Origin: Lysobacterales bacterium | Lineage (GTDB): Bacteria > Pseudomonadota > Gammaproteobacteria > Xanthomonadales > Xanthomonadaceae | DNA length: 53,444 nucleotides | NCBI GenBank assembly: GCA_016718605.1 | Contig: JADKCY010000025.1 | Location: forward strand, 1 to 53,444 | Direction: 5' to 3' | In this document: positions 22,666-30,113 of the stretch, in pieces | Layout: each line of letters starts with the position of its first letter | Position numbering within the stretch: position 1 is the first letter of the stretch | The notes under the pieces: model-generated | What the model was told of the DNA's origin: nothing | The model's database searches: none | Seen by the model: the letters and a program-made list of their open reading frames with translations, nothing else | Made by a program: the position numbers and the translations under genes

Positions 22666-24521
22666 TGGCCGACTACCCCCTCCAGGACTACCGTGGCGAT
22701 CCGCAGTACGGGGGCAATGACTCGGAGCTGCTCAACACGATCCGCGCCATGAAGCAGAAGCGGGCATTTGAGGAGGCGAGAGCCGCGCGCCAGAACTCGT
22801 CTCCGGTTCCTCAGGAGGGCACCCCGCCTTGGCGTGTGGACCCCAAGAAGACACAGCTCTGGTCCACCTTCGCGGAGACGGGCAAGCCGGTCGATGAGTG
22901 GCCGGACTGGGCGCAGCCCGATCCCGGCAGCGCCGATGAGATGAACGCGGCACATTTGATTGCCCACACCTACAAGTCTCGTGGCTATGATGCGGGCATT
23001 GCTAATTTCCTGAACGAGCCGACGCTCGGCCTCATCCCGCCGATTGCTGATCGCGCGGAAGCTGGGCAGGCCGAGTTCCCAGATCAGTCAGCAGTGGGCC
23101 AGGGGCTTGGCATGGCGGCCGGCTTCGCCTTCGATCCGCTGGGCTACGGTGTCGGCATGGCGGGCGGCAAGCTTGGCAGCATGGCCATGCGCCGGGCGAT
23201 GCAGCCCAGCCGTATGCAATCGGCCGGCGAGATCACGGATCGGGTTGGCTCCGAGGTGACGTCGCTTGCCGATCTCGTGAAAGGCGGAGACGACGATCTC
23301 AGCCGACTGATCCAGGGCTACAATGATACGGTTGGGCCTCGTAACGATGCGATCAGCGCTCTGGATTCGGCGCGCACGGGGCGCAAGGCGACGAACCAAT
23401 CGCTTATCGACCAGCAGGCCCTTACGGGTCAGGACTCGGCCCTCAATCGGGCAATGCACGGCGAGAACCAGGATGCCGATCTTTACGCGCGCCGCCGCAA
23501 CGCCATCTCCGAGAGCGCCGACGACGAGGTCATCGACATCAACTCTCGTATGGCCGATCGCCAGCGCGAGCGCGGCAAGGCCGAAGACTACTTCCGTCAA
23601 GCCGATCGTCTCTCGCTCGGTGAGATGCAGGGCATGGGCATCGGCAACAATGACTTCGTCCAGGGCCATCTCGACGACATCCGCAACAATCTCGCCACCG
23701 AGAAGATGGGGCAATACGCGGGAGGTGTCGCGACCGGCGTCGGGGTGGACGCGGCGATGGATCAGGACGGCTACGATCTTGGAGACCTTGCCTCGAGCGT
23801 CGCCGGTTCCGCGACCGGCGTTGGCCTCGACCGGATGATGTCGAAGAAGGACGAGGCAGCTCGCCTCCTCGACTCGGCTGGCAACAAGACGCCCTACATC
23901 AAGGGCGGCCCCAGGTCGACGACGATCAAGGGCGGAGATCAGACCATCGATCTCAGAGACCTCGCTGGACCCAAGGGGAAGGCCAAGGGCGGCAAAGGCG
24001 GCGCAGGAGGCTCTGAAGGTGCGGGCGGAGCCGGAGAGCCGCCCATGAGCCCCGCAGGCGGCCTAGCGTTGGACCCGGAAACGTCCGCCACCTTGGACGG
24101 CATCCTAGACCGCGCGGCGTCGGACGCCTCCCTGAAGAAGGGCGAGTATCGCTTGGGGGGGGGCAAGGGCTATACCGGCGTGCTCGAGGAGGCTGGGCTT
24201 CCGGACACGCCTGAGATGCGCAAGATCGTCCAGCGCAAGGTGGCGCAGAAGCGCAAGGAGCTGAGAGACCGTCGCTCCTCCGTGCGTTCGACGGTCGGTG
24301 ACAACATCGGTGACATGGTGGGGAAGGGGGCAGCCTACCTTCAGGGCAAGTGGCGCAAGGCCGGGCTCTCCGACCCGCAGCAGCGAATGATCGACCTCGA
24401 CGCTCAGGTGGCCGAGATGGGTGATAGATTGCCGAAGGGGATGACGCCGGAGGCCAAGGCCGAGTGGCGCTCGACCGTCCGGGCGCAGCTCATGCGGGAG
24501 CTGGGGCTGTCGTCGGAATAG
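22665..24521 (+). CDS. Probable internal virion / ejection-type protein
   Basis: 618 residues. The Gly/Ala-rich hydrophobic segment at about 140-185 (QGLGMAAGFAFDPLGYGVGM) is typical of phage internal proteins that cross the host membrane with the DNA. A long charged helical region follows, with repeated Arg/Glu/Ala heptads, then a Gly-rich linker near 440-470 and a basic C terminus. No enzymatic motif. Last gene of the first structural block; the leftward island starts 6 bases after its stop. Confidence 0.62.
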   Translation: MADYPLQDYRGDPQYGGNDSELLNTIRAMKQKRAFEEARAARQNSSPVPQEGTPPWRVDPKKTQLWSTFAETGKPVDEWPDWAQPDPGSADEMNAAHLIAHTYKSRGYDAGIANFLNEPTLGLIPPIADRAEAGQAEFPDQSAVGQGLGMAAGFAFDPLGYGVGMAGGKLGSMAMRRAMQPSRMQSAGEITDRVGSEVTSLADLVKGGDDDLSRLIQGYNDTVGPRNDAISALDSARTGRKATNQSLIDQQALTGQDSALNRAMHGENQDADLYARRRNAISESADDEVIDINSRMADRQRERGKAEDYFRQADRLSLGEMQGMGIGNNDFVQGHLDDIRNNLATEKMGQYAGGVATGVGVDAAMDQDGYDLGDLASSVAGSATGVGLDRMMSKKDEAARLLDSAGNKTPYIKGGPRSTTIKGGDQTIDLRDLAGPKGKAKGGKGGAGGSEGAGGAGEPPMSPAGGLALDPETSATLDGILDRAASDASLKKGEYRLGGGKGYTGVLEEAGLPDTPEMRKIVQRKVAQKRKELRDRRSSVRSTVGDNIGDMVGKGAAYLQGKWRKAGLSDPQQRMIDLDAQVAEMGDRLPKGMTPEAKAEWRSTVRAQLMRELGLSSE

Positions 24522-24527
24522 TGGCCT

Positions 24528-24710
24528 TTATCCTTCCTCGTTGTCGTCACCCGCGAGAACGTCGCGAAACTTGGTGAGGACGTCTATCGCGTAGGCGATC
24601 TCGTCGCCTGACGGCGGGTTCGTCGCGGAAACGGTATCGATCGCCTCGATCAGCATATCTCGATCATCCGTATCCATGCTGACCATCCAGCTCGCGCCGA
24701 TCAATTGCAT
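24528..24710 (-). CDS. Small acidic protein (60 aa)
   Basis: The frame opens at a GTG at 24728, but I prefer the ATG at 24710 because AAGGAAAAGGCCGGT before it matches the leader used by the neighbouring genes. Acidic helical protein (DTDDRDMLIEAIDTVSATNP). Last gene of the leftward run. Function unknown. Confidence 0.6.
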   Translation of the reverse strand: MQLIGASWMVSMDTDDRDMLIEAIDTVSATNPPSGDEIAYAIDVLTKFRDVLAGDDNEEG

Positions 24711-24724
24711 ACCGGCCTTTTCCT

Positions 24725-24982
24725 TCACTCTCGGTGGAGAACCATTTTATCGGGGAACCGCTCTTGTGCTCCGCACGACGGACAGTGCTTCCATTCGTCC
24801 GCGCATTCCGCGTAGCACTTCCTGCATTGAGACACGTTCACGCCTGCCGTCACAGGGCCGAGGAGGGCGAGATCAGCGCGGAGGCGCCCGACCTCGTCGG
24901 CAAGCTCCGCGATGAGAACGTCAGCGCCGGACTCTGCCGCGTTGGCGGCAAGGTAGTCTCGCGCTCGCGTCACGATATCCAT
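24725..24982 (-). CDS. Small zinc-ribbon protein
   Basis: 85 residues. Helical N-terminal half (ARDYLAANAAESGADVLIAE, heptad-like), then CRKCYAEC and CPSCG, two cysteine knuckles of a zinc ribbon. The leader is AGAGAGGTAAACCCCGG, matching the C-rich consensus of this run. Function unknown. Confidence 0.68.
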   Translation of the reverse strand: MDIVTRARDYLAANAAESGADVLIAELADEVGRLRADLALLGPVTAGVNVSQCRKCYAECADEWKHCPSCGAQERFPDKMVLHRE

Positions 24983-25001
24983 CCGGGGTTTACCTCTCTG
25001 T

Positions 25002-25268
25002 TCAGATCGTCACGTCGGGGAACACTTCGCTGATGCACTTCTGAGCATCGGCGAAGTGGTGCGCTTTATCCATGTCTCCCGCCTTCACGGCGTCGGCGCA
25101 GGCCCGCGCCATGGCGTCGGCGACGCGCTGCCGTTGGGTAGCGATTTCTCGGTCAATCGCCTCAGCCAGATCAGCAGGCTCACTCCATCCGTTGTCTTCG
25201 CTCTCCCAACGAGCGACCAGTTGCTGACCGATCGTCAGTGGTTCGGTCTGGGCGGTGCGGTCACGCAT
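25002..25268 (-). CDS. Small helical protein (88 aa)
   Basis: 88 residues, mainly helical (AEAIDREIATQRQRVADAMA), with one Cys near each helix end. Leader GAAGGTGAACCCCCC directly before the ATG. No family recognised. Confidence 0.65.
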   Translation of the reverse strand: MRDRTAQTEPLTIGQQLVARWESEDNGWSEPADLAEAIDREIATQRQRVADAMARACADAVKAGDMDKAHHFADAQKCISEVFPDVTI

Positions 25269-25281
25269 GGGGGGTTCACCT

Positions 25282-25485
25282 TCACTTCCATAATTTCCAC
25301 CAAAGGCGCGCGGGGGCGTTCCACTTCTTGGCCGTTCGCTCGCCGTCGCGCAGAGCTTCCTCGCGGGTGGGCCAGAACGAGCCTGTCGGCCAGCGATCGC
25401 CGTCCGTGTCGATCATGACTGCCGTCCACACGCCTCCCGGCTTTCTCGGCGGCAGAGGCTCGTCGCCCTTCATGCGGTAAGTCAT
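25282..25485 (-). CDS. Small Trp-rich protein (67 aa)
   Basis: The start at 25485 is chosen because GAGAGAAACCCCGGT precedes it; the frame opens to 25542 without such a signal. Trp-rich, with GGVWTAVMIDTDGDRWPTGS and a basic end (RLWWKLWK). Resembles small phage proteins that sense or display a substrate; nothing definite. Confidence 0.62.
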   Translation of the reverse strand: MTYRMKGDEPLPPRKPGGVWTAVMIDTDGDRWPTGSFWPTREEALRDGERTAKKWNAPARLWWKLWK

Positions 25486-25508
25486 ACCGGGGTTTCTCTC
25501 TCTATTGA

Positions 25509-25715
25509 TCAGACGTCGTCGCGCTTCGGTTTCCCGCCGCATTTATCTCGCGGTCCTTCGCAACCCCAGCAAGGGTTTCGACCGGCGCCAATCTCAGACA
25601 TCACGACCGCGCCGCCGAGCAAGCAGCCGCGCGGGACATAGCCCTGCATCTTCGCCATGCCCAACTGCATGTCGTCGGCGTCTGCATCTGACTGCTCGAA
25701 ATAGTGCGGCTTCAT
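25509..25715 (-). CDS. Small Cys-containing protein (68 aa)
   Basis: 68 residues; acidic N terminus (SDADADDMQLGMAKM), then CLLGG and a CWGC...DKCGG set that may bind zinc. Leader CAGGAAGCCCCCCATC before the ATG. It follows the methylase gene by 24 bases. Confidence 0.6.
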   Translation of the reverse strand: MKPHYFEQSDADADDMQLGMAKMQGYVPRGCLLGGAVVMSEIGAGRNPCWGCEGPRDKCGGKPKRDDV

Positions 25716-25739
25716 GATGGGGGGCTTCCTGTTCTTTAT

Positions 25740-26447
25740 TCAGACGGCAGAGAAAAAGTCGATTTTGTCGCTCGTCCAAACCGCTTCCTCCGACCTTCCC
25801 TTGCTACTCTTTATCGAGGCGAGGGGGCGGAACGGGAGCCATGTGGCGCCCACCTGTTCGCAAGCAATGACCGTGCCGGGCAGTGACACGCACCAAGCGC
25901 CGAGTGCGGTCAGGTTCACGTCGCGGCATCGATAGTAACGCCCCTTGTCACCGTAGGGCGGGTCTACAAAATAAGTCGCCTCTCTGGCGCGCGGCGCCAT
26001 CTCATAGCTGCCCTGGGTGATTGTCCAATGACGAATCCCGTTTATCTCCGCAGCGATGCGCTCACGTGCGCGGCGTGACCAAACAAGCTGCTGCCGTTCC
26101 GTCCGGGCGGAGTAAGCCGTCCTTGTCTTTTTGGGCTGCGCCGACCCTCTGTTGAGCCAATAGCCGATGAGCCAACGCGCCTCCTGCGGCACGTTTAGGC
26201 TGTCTACTGACAGACCGACATCAAGATCAGGCAGAGCCAAAATCTCCCCTGGCGTCGCCTTTATCAGGTACTCCCAAACGCCGCAGATGTACGGATCGAC
26301 GTCGAACAGCATTACGCGAGCCGGGGCGTAATACGTCGAATATCCGGCGGAGCCCGCGAAGGGTTCAATCACGAAGTCACCGCGCGGCGGGCCGTAGCGG
26401 CGAGCGTCCCGCCACTTCGACCCATAGAAGGGAAACAGCGGCTTCAT
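25740..26447 (-). CDS. DNA adenine N6-methyltransferase (D12/Dam class)
   Basis: 235 residues. Methylates adenine in DNA using S-adenosylmethionine. N-terminal FPFYGSKW and EPFAGSAGYS form the SAM-binding motif (FxGxK and motif I), and VDPPYGDKG near 165 is the catalytic DPPY motif. Shorter than E. coli Dam but with all key motifs. Leader AAAGGTAACCCCCCGTT precedes the ATG. A 17-codon ORF (26457-26510) lies upstream, its TAA inside the ribosome-binding site, and might act as a leader peptide. Probable role: protection from host restriction or marking of phage DNA. Confidence 0.85.
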   Translation of the reverse strand: MKPLFPFYGSKWRDARRYGPPRGDFVIEPFAGSAGYSTYYAPARVMLFDVDPYICGVWEYLIKATPGEILALPDLDVGLSVDSLNVPQEARWLIGYWLNRGSAQPKKTRTAYSARTERQQLVWSRRARERIAAEINGIRHWTITQGSYEMAPRAREATYFVDPPYGDKGRYYRCRDVNLTALGAWCVSLPGTVIACEQVGATWLPFRPLASIKSSKGRSEEAVWTSDKIDFFSAV

Positions 26448-26546
26448 AACGGGGGGTTACCTTTCCTCTAGGAGTGCGGGGTCTCTATCCGGCTTCCTTC
26501 CCCGACTCATGCGGTACACACCATGTCCGGTCCGCTCTGGATGTTC

Positions 26547-26687
26547 TCACTTCTCGCAATGGTTCATTTCGCCGATGGCGGCGGCTTCCATCATCGTGAT
26601 CTTGCAGCGGTCGCACATCATGTGTCCGTGCCCTAGCGTCGATGGCACCCAATGGTGCGGGTTCTCTGTTTTCTCGTCGTCGGCCAT
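26547..26687 (-). CDS. Small His/Cys protein (46 aa)
   Basis: 46 codons starting MADDEKTENPHHWVPSTLGH, followed by a CDRC pair and a C-terminal NHC: a likely single zinc site. Leader AACAGGAAACCCCCCCC directly before the ATG. Function unknown. Confidence 0.6.
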   Translation of the reverse strand: MADDEKTENPHHWVPSTLGHGHMMCDRCKITMMEAAAIGEMNHCEK

Positions 26688-26704
26688 GGGGGGGGTTTCC
26701 TGTT

Positions 26705-26875
26705 CTATCGTCCGTAGCGTGATTTTTCGACCGCCGCCTTGTGGATGCGGCAGACGTGGCTGTGGCCCGTCGAGCGCTCCGGCTCCCAGTTGTCGAGGTC
26801 GCAGTTGCAGCCCATGCCGCTGGCGTAAAGCTCGGCGGCAATCTCGCGCTCTGTTTTCTTCGTCTGGATTTCCAT
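26705..26875 (-). CDS. Small Cys/His protein (56 aa)
   Basis: 56 codons. Helical N terminus (TKKTEREIAAELYASGM), then CNCDLDNWEP, HSHVC and H, a plausible zinc site. Leader AACAAGGAAGGCCCC before the ATG, again the run's consensus. Function unknown. Confidence 0.6.
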   Translation of the reverse strand: MEIQTKKTEREIAAELYASGMGCNCDLDNWEPERSTGHSHVCRIHKAAVEKSRYGR

Positions 26876-26953
26876 GGGGCCTTCCTTGTTCTGCGACCGT
26901 CTCTCCGGTCTGCCTCGTCTAGATCAGGCGACGTTCCCTGGGTCTTGGTAGGC

Positions 26954-27025
26954 CTATTTCCCGCAGCAACCGCAGCGGGGCACAGCCACATCCCACACCT
27001 CCGCGTCGCTTGTTTCCTGCGTCAT
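26954..27025 (-). CDS. Possible very small Cys-rich peptide (23 aa)
   Basis: 23 codons, MTQETSDAEVWDVAVPRCGC to the end. First ORF after the leftward promoter. It lacks the C-rich leader and any clear ribosome-binding site, so it may be a leader peptide or not translated. Confidence 0.25.
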   Translation of the reverse strand: MTQETSDAEVWDVAVPRCGCCGK

Positions 27026-27037
27026 GCAGTTTGAACA

Positions 27038-27084
27038 ATCCACATATGGACGATTGCGCTTGACGTGTCAAGGTAAGTCCACTA
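27038..27084. promoter_or_regulatory. Divergent promoters sharing one palindrome
   Basis: CTTGAC-GT-GTCAAG (27059-27072). Its rightward strand gives -35 TTGACG (27060-27065) with TAATTA 17 bases on; its leftward strand gives -35 TTGACA (complement of 27066-27071) with CATATG 17 bases on. The two promoters would serve the recombinase operon and the leftward small-gene run and would be blocked together by a protein bound to the palindrome. Confidence 0.55.
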
Positions 27085-27130
27085 ATTATTCACCACCAAC
27101 AAGCATTGCCTTTTCAGAAATCGTGAGCAT

Positions 27131-27808
27131 GTGACGAAGCCCAAGGACGACAGCCAGGTCTACGACCTCTCACTCGTCGGCTATGCCAGAGTGAGCACCG
27201 AGGATCAGAGTCTCGACATGCAGATCGCTGATCTCATCCGGGCGGGCGTGCATCCCGATCGCATCTTCTCCGAGAAGGTTTCCGGCGCTGCCGCACGGCG
27301 GCCGAAGCGCGACCTCGCCGTCAAGGGGCTTCGCGAGGGGATGACCTTCGTCGTCTGGAAACTCGATCGCGTCAGCCGGTCGCTTACGGACCTCCTGCAA
27401 CTGCTCGAAAACCTGCGGGAGCGCGGCGTCAACTTCCGCTCGCTGCGCGACGGCGCGTCGCTTGACCCTTCCACACCTTACGGCCGCATGTTCATCGCCA
27501 TCATCGGCGCCGCAGCGCAGCTCGAGCGGGATCTGATCGTCGATCGGACGCGGGCGGGCGTGAAGCACGCGCTGGCGAACGGCGTGAAGTTCGGCCAGCC
27601 CGTGAAATTCACGGACGATGTGATCGCCAAGGCCGAGGGCATGATCCGCAGCGGCCTAAGCGTGCGGCAAGTGGCGAAGGCGCTCGACTTCGCGCCGGCC
27701 ACCGTCCGGCTGCACATCACGAAAGAACGCATGCAAGAGCTTCGCGCCGAAGGGCCAAAGAAAAAGGCCGCCGAAGATGGCGGCCAGAGTGGCGGTGAGG
27801 ATCGATGA
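27131..27808 (+). CDS. Serine recombinase (resolvase/invertase family)
   Basis: 225 residues from a GTG. Residues 15-24 VGYARVSTEDQ contain the catalytic Ser; WKLDRVSRS near 77 and the long E helix (QLERDLIVDRTRAGVKHAL) are standard. A C-terminal HTH follows (SGLSVRQVAKALDFAPATVRLH). The size fits resolvases/invertases rather than large serine integrases. It could resolve multimers, invert a segment or integrate; I see no matching invertible segment or att pair. Expressed from the divergent promoter just upstream. Confidence 0.9.
   Translation: MTKPKDDSQVYDLSLVGYARVSTEDQSLDMQIADLIRAGVHPDRIFSEKVSGAAARRPKRDLAVKGLREGMTFVVWKLDRVSRSLTDLLQLLENLRERGVNFRSLRDGASLDPSTPYGRMFIAIIGAAAQLERDLIVDRTRAGVKHALANGVKFGQPVKFTDDVIAKAEGMIRSGLSVRQVAKALDFAPATVRLHITKERMQELRAEGPKKKAAEDGGQSGGEDR
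27761..27785 (-). terminator. Leftward rho-independent-like terminator inside recombinase end
   Basis: GGCCGCC (27766-27772) pairs with GGCGGCC (27779-27785) around 6 bases; AAAAA at 27761-27765 gives a T tract on the leftward strand. It would stop leftward transcripts entering the recombinase gene from the island's right side. Confidence 0.5.
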
Positions 27809-27891
27809 TCCCTCTCCCGCACTAGACGGGTAGAGCGTTGGACTGATTCGCGCCGGGATGCAAGGGCGCGGGAGATAATGGAGCGTTGGCG

Positions 27892-28179
27892 ATGCCAAAG
27901 CGAGTGCAGCTTCGGAGGTCGAAGGGCTGGCGCAAGCCTGAGGGCGTGGTCGTCGTCTCGCGTCCTGGAAGGTGGGGCAACCCGTTCCGGGTCGGAGACT
28001 TCGGCATCCGCTCCGCCGCCGACGCTGTGCAGAGGTATCGAGAGTGGCTTGACGGGCGGGTAGTCGGGCCGAAGCCGCCGACGGATTTCAGTGTTCTGGC
28101 CGGGCACGACCTTGCGTGCTGGTGCTCGCTCGACCAGCCATGCCACGCCGACGTGCTGCTGAAACTGGCGAACGATTAG
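27892..28179 (+). CDS. DUF4326 protein
   Basis: 95 residues. Matches the DUF4326 family: RVQLRRSKGWRKPEGVVVVS near the start, GRWGNPF, then DLACWCSLDQPCHADVLLKL at the end with its CxC...CH arrangement. The family is common in phages; its function is not established. ATG at 27892 with GGAG about 10 bases upstream. Confidence 0.82.
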   Translation: MPKRVQLRRSKGWRKPEGVVVVSRPGRWGNPFRVGDFGIRSAADAVQRYREWLDGRVVGPKPPTDFSVLAGHDLACWCSLDQPCHADVLLKLAND

Positions 28180-28189
28180 GGAGCCTACG

Positions 28190-28429
28190 ATGCCGACGAT
28201 TTGCATTGGTCGCGAGACGATCGAGAGCCTATCGACAGGCGAGCCCGTCGCCCTTGGTCAGGATTGCTATGCAATCCCGGCGAGTGGTTTTGATCATCCG
28301 TATAAACGCATCGCCGAGCTTGAGGCAGCTTTGCGCGACGTTGACGCTATTGCGTGGTGCGCGGATAGCGTGGCCGAGGTCCGGGAGCGGATCGGCGCGC
28401 GATTGACCAAAGTGCTGCCGAAGGGCTAG
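28190..28429 (+). CDS. Small hypothetical protein (79 aa)
   Basis: 79 residues, ribosome-binding site GGGAG before the ATG. Beta-like start (MPTICIGRETIESLSTGEPV), then a helix with RIAELEAALRDVDAIAW. Sits between DUF4326 and a Cys-containing protein in the recombinase operon. Function unknown. Confidence 0.65.
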   Translation: MPTICIGRETIESLSTGEPVALGQDCYAIPASGFDHPYKRIAELEAALRDVDAIAWCADSVAEVRERIGARLTKVLPKG

Positions 28430-28448
28430 CGCACGAAAGGAGGCAGTC

Positions 28449-28646
28449 ATGTTCGTGAACTGGGCGGACTGGTGGCGGCCACGTCGCTGCCCTCACCAAA
28501 CAACAGCATCGCGGACTTGGTTCGCAGACGATGCTGTACATACCGAGACGCTGTGCGTGGAGTGCGGCGAGCGATTATCGCCAGAGCGGATCGTGTCAGA
28601 CGAGACGGTGATGAAGATGCTCATCGAGCACACGAAGCAAGTCTAA
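28449..28646 (+). CDS. Small zinc-binding-like protein (65 aa)
   Basis: 65 residues with AGGAGG before the ATG. Has CPHQ early and CVECGE later, spaced as in a small zinc ribbon, and a Trp-rich N terminus (FVNWADWWRPRR). Function unknown. Confidence 0.65.
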   Translation: MFVNWADWWRPRRCPHQTTASRTWFADDAVHTETLCVECGERLSPERIVSDETVMKMLIEHTKQV

Positions 28647-28660
28647 CCAAGGAGCGTTGA

Positions 28661-29314
28661 GTGGCGAGACCTAGAGCCTTGGATTTGTTCTGTTGTGCCG
28701 GTGGCGCAGGAATGGGCCTGCATCGCGCGGGCTTTGACGTTGTCGGCGTCGACATCGACCCGCAGCCTCGATACCCATTTGAGTTCCATCGCGCAGATGC
28801 CTTGACGTTCCCCCTCGACGGGTTTGACTTTATTTGGGCAAGCCCTCCATGCCAGCAATTTTGCGCACTCAGGACTCGCGAAGATTTGTCCGGGTATCCT
28901 GACCTGATCGATCCGATCCGTCAGCGCTTGGTCGATTCCGGCAAGCCGTTCGTCATAGAGAATGTTCCTCAAGCTCCCGTTCGACGTGACCTGATACTCT
29001 GCGGAGCCATGTTCGGCTTGCGCAGCTACCGACATCGTCACTTTGAAAGCAGTTTGCCACTGACTCAGCCTGCCCATCCGAAGCATGTCGTGCGGGTCAA
29101 TCGTCGCGGGGAGAACCGGCGCCAGCATTGGGCCAATGGCGGCTTCATCACCATAACCGGCGATGTCGGCGTTTACTGCGGACCGGAAGCCATGGGGATA
29201 GACTGGATGACGGGCAACGAAATGTCAGAGGCGATCCCCCCAGCCTACGCCGAGTACATTGGGCGCGAGGTGTTGAGGCACATGGGTGTTGAAATCTTAG
29301 CTGCGGCCGAATGA
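28661..29314 (+). CDS. C5 cytosine DNA methyltransferase, compact
   Basis: 217 residues from a GTG. DLFCCAGGAGMG at residues 8-19 is motif I (SAM binding), SPPCQ near 65 holds the catalytic Cys of motif IV, and FVIENVP near 104 is motif VI. Most C5 methylases exceed 300 residues; here the target-recognition region is short, as in several phage enzymes. End motif EAIPPAYAEYIG resembles the family's C-terminal motif X region. Probably masks phage DNA from host restriction. Overlapped by a possible start of the next gene. Confidence 0.87.
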   Translation: MARPRALDLFCCAGGAGMGLHRAGFDVVGVDIDPQPRYPFEFHRADALTFPLDGFDFIWASPPCQQFCALRTREDLSGYPDLIDPIRQRLVDSGKPFVIENVPQAPVRRDLILCGAMFGLRSYRHRHFESSLPLTQPAHPKHVVRVNRRGENRRQHWANGGFITITGDVGVYCGPEAMGIDWMTGNEMSEAIPPAYAEYIGREVLRHMGVEILAAAE

Positions 29315-29334
29315 GAGCGGTAAAGGAGAAGATT

Positions 29335-29544
29335 ATGGCGTACTTGCCGCAATACAAGTTCGATCCGGAAACGATGGCACACAGCCTGCTCGGGCCCACC
29401 TTAGAGACGGTGCGCCACGATGTCGTGATGGCGTTCCAGCGCGACACTGAGGGCAAGATCAGGCAGGCGCTGATCGACCTCGGCTGGACACCGCCAGGCA
29501 AGACCTCGACCGTCGATGCGGACGGAAACCGCGTAGTGGAATAG
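29335..29544 (+). CDS. Small hypothetical protein (69 aa)
   Basis: 69 residues from the ATG at 29335, chosen because AAGGAGAAGATT precedes it; an ATG at 29311 overlaps the methylase stop but has no such signal. Tyr/Pro start (AYLPQYKFDPETMAHSLLGP), then a helix and a short C terminus. Function unknown. Confidence 0.6.
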   Translation: MAYLPQYKFDPETMAHSLLGPTLETVRHDVVMAFQRDTEGKIRQALIDLGWTPPGKTSTVDADGNRVVE

Positions 29545-29547
29545 GAG

Positions 29548-29668
29548 CCTAAGGCGAGCGGGAAAGTCGGCACGTCATTGGATAGCTCAACGGAAGAGCG
29601 GGATGGCGGTGTGCTTGGTTCGACTCCATCGCTGGACGTTGCCGGGGCCATCCCCCGCTCGCCTTGGG
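29548..29668 (+). ncRNA. Structured RNA-like element with tRNA-like D-arm and T-loop sequences
   Basis: 15-bp outer stem with one G-T (29548-29562 with 29654-29668), a second 9-bp stem with one bulge (29568-29576 with 29635-29644), then inside it TAGCTCAACGGAAGAGC (tRNA D-arm look) and GGTTCGACTCC (tRNA T-loop look). Only 17 bases separate these, too few for an anticodon arm, and no 7-bp acceptor closes them, so it is not a normal tRNA. The 139-base gap it occupies has no gene. Either strand could be the functional one. Confidence 0.4.
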
Positions 29669-29683
29669 CTTCAGCAGGAGTAG

Positions 29684-30025
29684 ATGCGACGATGCGCTGG
29701 CAGAGAACGCCCCCCCCCACTCAAGCGCAGGGCTCACCGCAAAATCAGCGACGCCTATAAGGCTGTGCTCGCATACATTGCCTGCAAACATGCATGGACG
29801 ATTGGCGACAACGCATGGTCGCGCGTGAGTGCAGGAGCGAAGCGGCATTGCTCGAAGTGCGGCGTCACCGAGGCGATGCTTTGGGTGGAACCAATAGGGA
29901 AGACTACTTCTTCCGCTTCTCCCGAAGGTCTAGGAACGCCTTCAGGGCAGCCTCGACCACAGCCGTCTCGGACGGCGGAAACTCCTGCTCCTCACGCCAC
30001 TTCTTCAAGCGTTCGAGCAAGCTAG
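29684..30025 (+). CDS. Possible small Cys/His protein, uncertain
   Basis: 113-residue frame. Residues 25-72 look protein-like with CKHAWTIGDNAW and CSKCGVTE, a zinc-ribbon-like set. It starts near a run of nine C (29708-29716), where an indel would be easy, and its last 40 residues are antisense to the RHH gene, so the true end is probably earlier. Confidence 0.35.
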   Translation: MRRCAGRERPPPLKRRAHRKISDAYKAVLAYIACKHAWTIGDNAWSRVSAGAKRHCSKCGVTEAMLWVEPIGKTTSSASPEGLGTPSGQPRPQPSRTAETPAPHATSSSVRAS

Positions 30026-30068
30026 CGTCGAGACGGAAATTCTTGGATATGCTGGCGTGATCGCTCAT
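29904..30068 (-). CDS. Ribbon-helix-helix DNA-binding protein (54 aa)
   Basis: 54 codons starting MSDHASISKNFRLDASLLER, then LKKWREEQ and a C-terminal helix (SETAVVEAALKAFLDLREK): strand-helix-helix layout of Arc/CopG-type repressors. An 8-bp inverted repeat lies directly upstream, so it probably represses itself. No toxin partner is evident beside it. Too short for usual ORF cut-offs. Confidence 0.75.
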   Translation of the reverse strand: MSDHASISKNFRLDASLLERLKKWREEQEFPPSETAVVEAALKAFLDLREKRKK

Positions 30069-30081
30069 GCCTTACGCTAGC

Positions 30082-30113
30082 ATACACGTATTGACGTGTA
30101 TAGAGGACGTCAA
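30082..30113 (-). promoter_or_regulatory. Probable promoter and operator of the RHH gene
   Basis: ATACACGT-ATTG-ACGTGTAT (30082-30101) is a perfect 8-bp dyad. Leftward TTGACG (complement of 30108-30113) is a good -35; 17 bases on lies TACGTG inside the dyad as a weak -10. The TTGACGTGT half resembles the palindrome at 27059. Confidence 0.5.

Larger units (their letters stand above)
24710..26895 (-). promoter_or_regulatory. Recurring C-rich translational leader before eight leftward genes
   Basis: Directly before the starts at 24710, 24982, 25268, 25485, 25715, 26447, 26687 and 26875 lies a related segment: often AGAACA, then AGG(A/T)AA, then a run of 3-8 C, then 0-4 bases and ATG. Examples: CAGGAAACCCCCCCC-ATG and AGGTAAACCCCGG-ATG. 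The AGGA part is the ribosome-binding site; the C run fills the spacer. Genes elsewhere in the window do not show it. Confidence 0.6.

Noticed and set aside
26485..26991. Leftward 168-codon Arg-rich ORF
   Set aside because: Out-of-frame shadow of the two small Cys/His genes at 26547-26687 and 26705-26875, which have clear leaders.
27131..27808. Invertible segment or att sites for the serine recombinase
   Set aside because: I looked for paired inverted or direct repeats near the gene and around the fibre genes and saw none convincing; a whole-genome search would be needed.
29577..29640. tRNA gene
   Set aside because: D-arm and T-loop look right, but the anticodon arm is missing (17 bases between them) and no acceptor stem closes the molecule. 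Kept only as a tRNA-like structured element.
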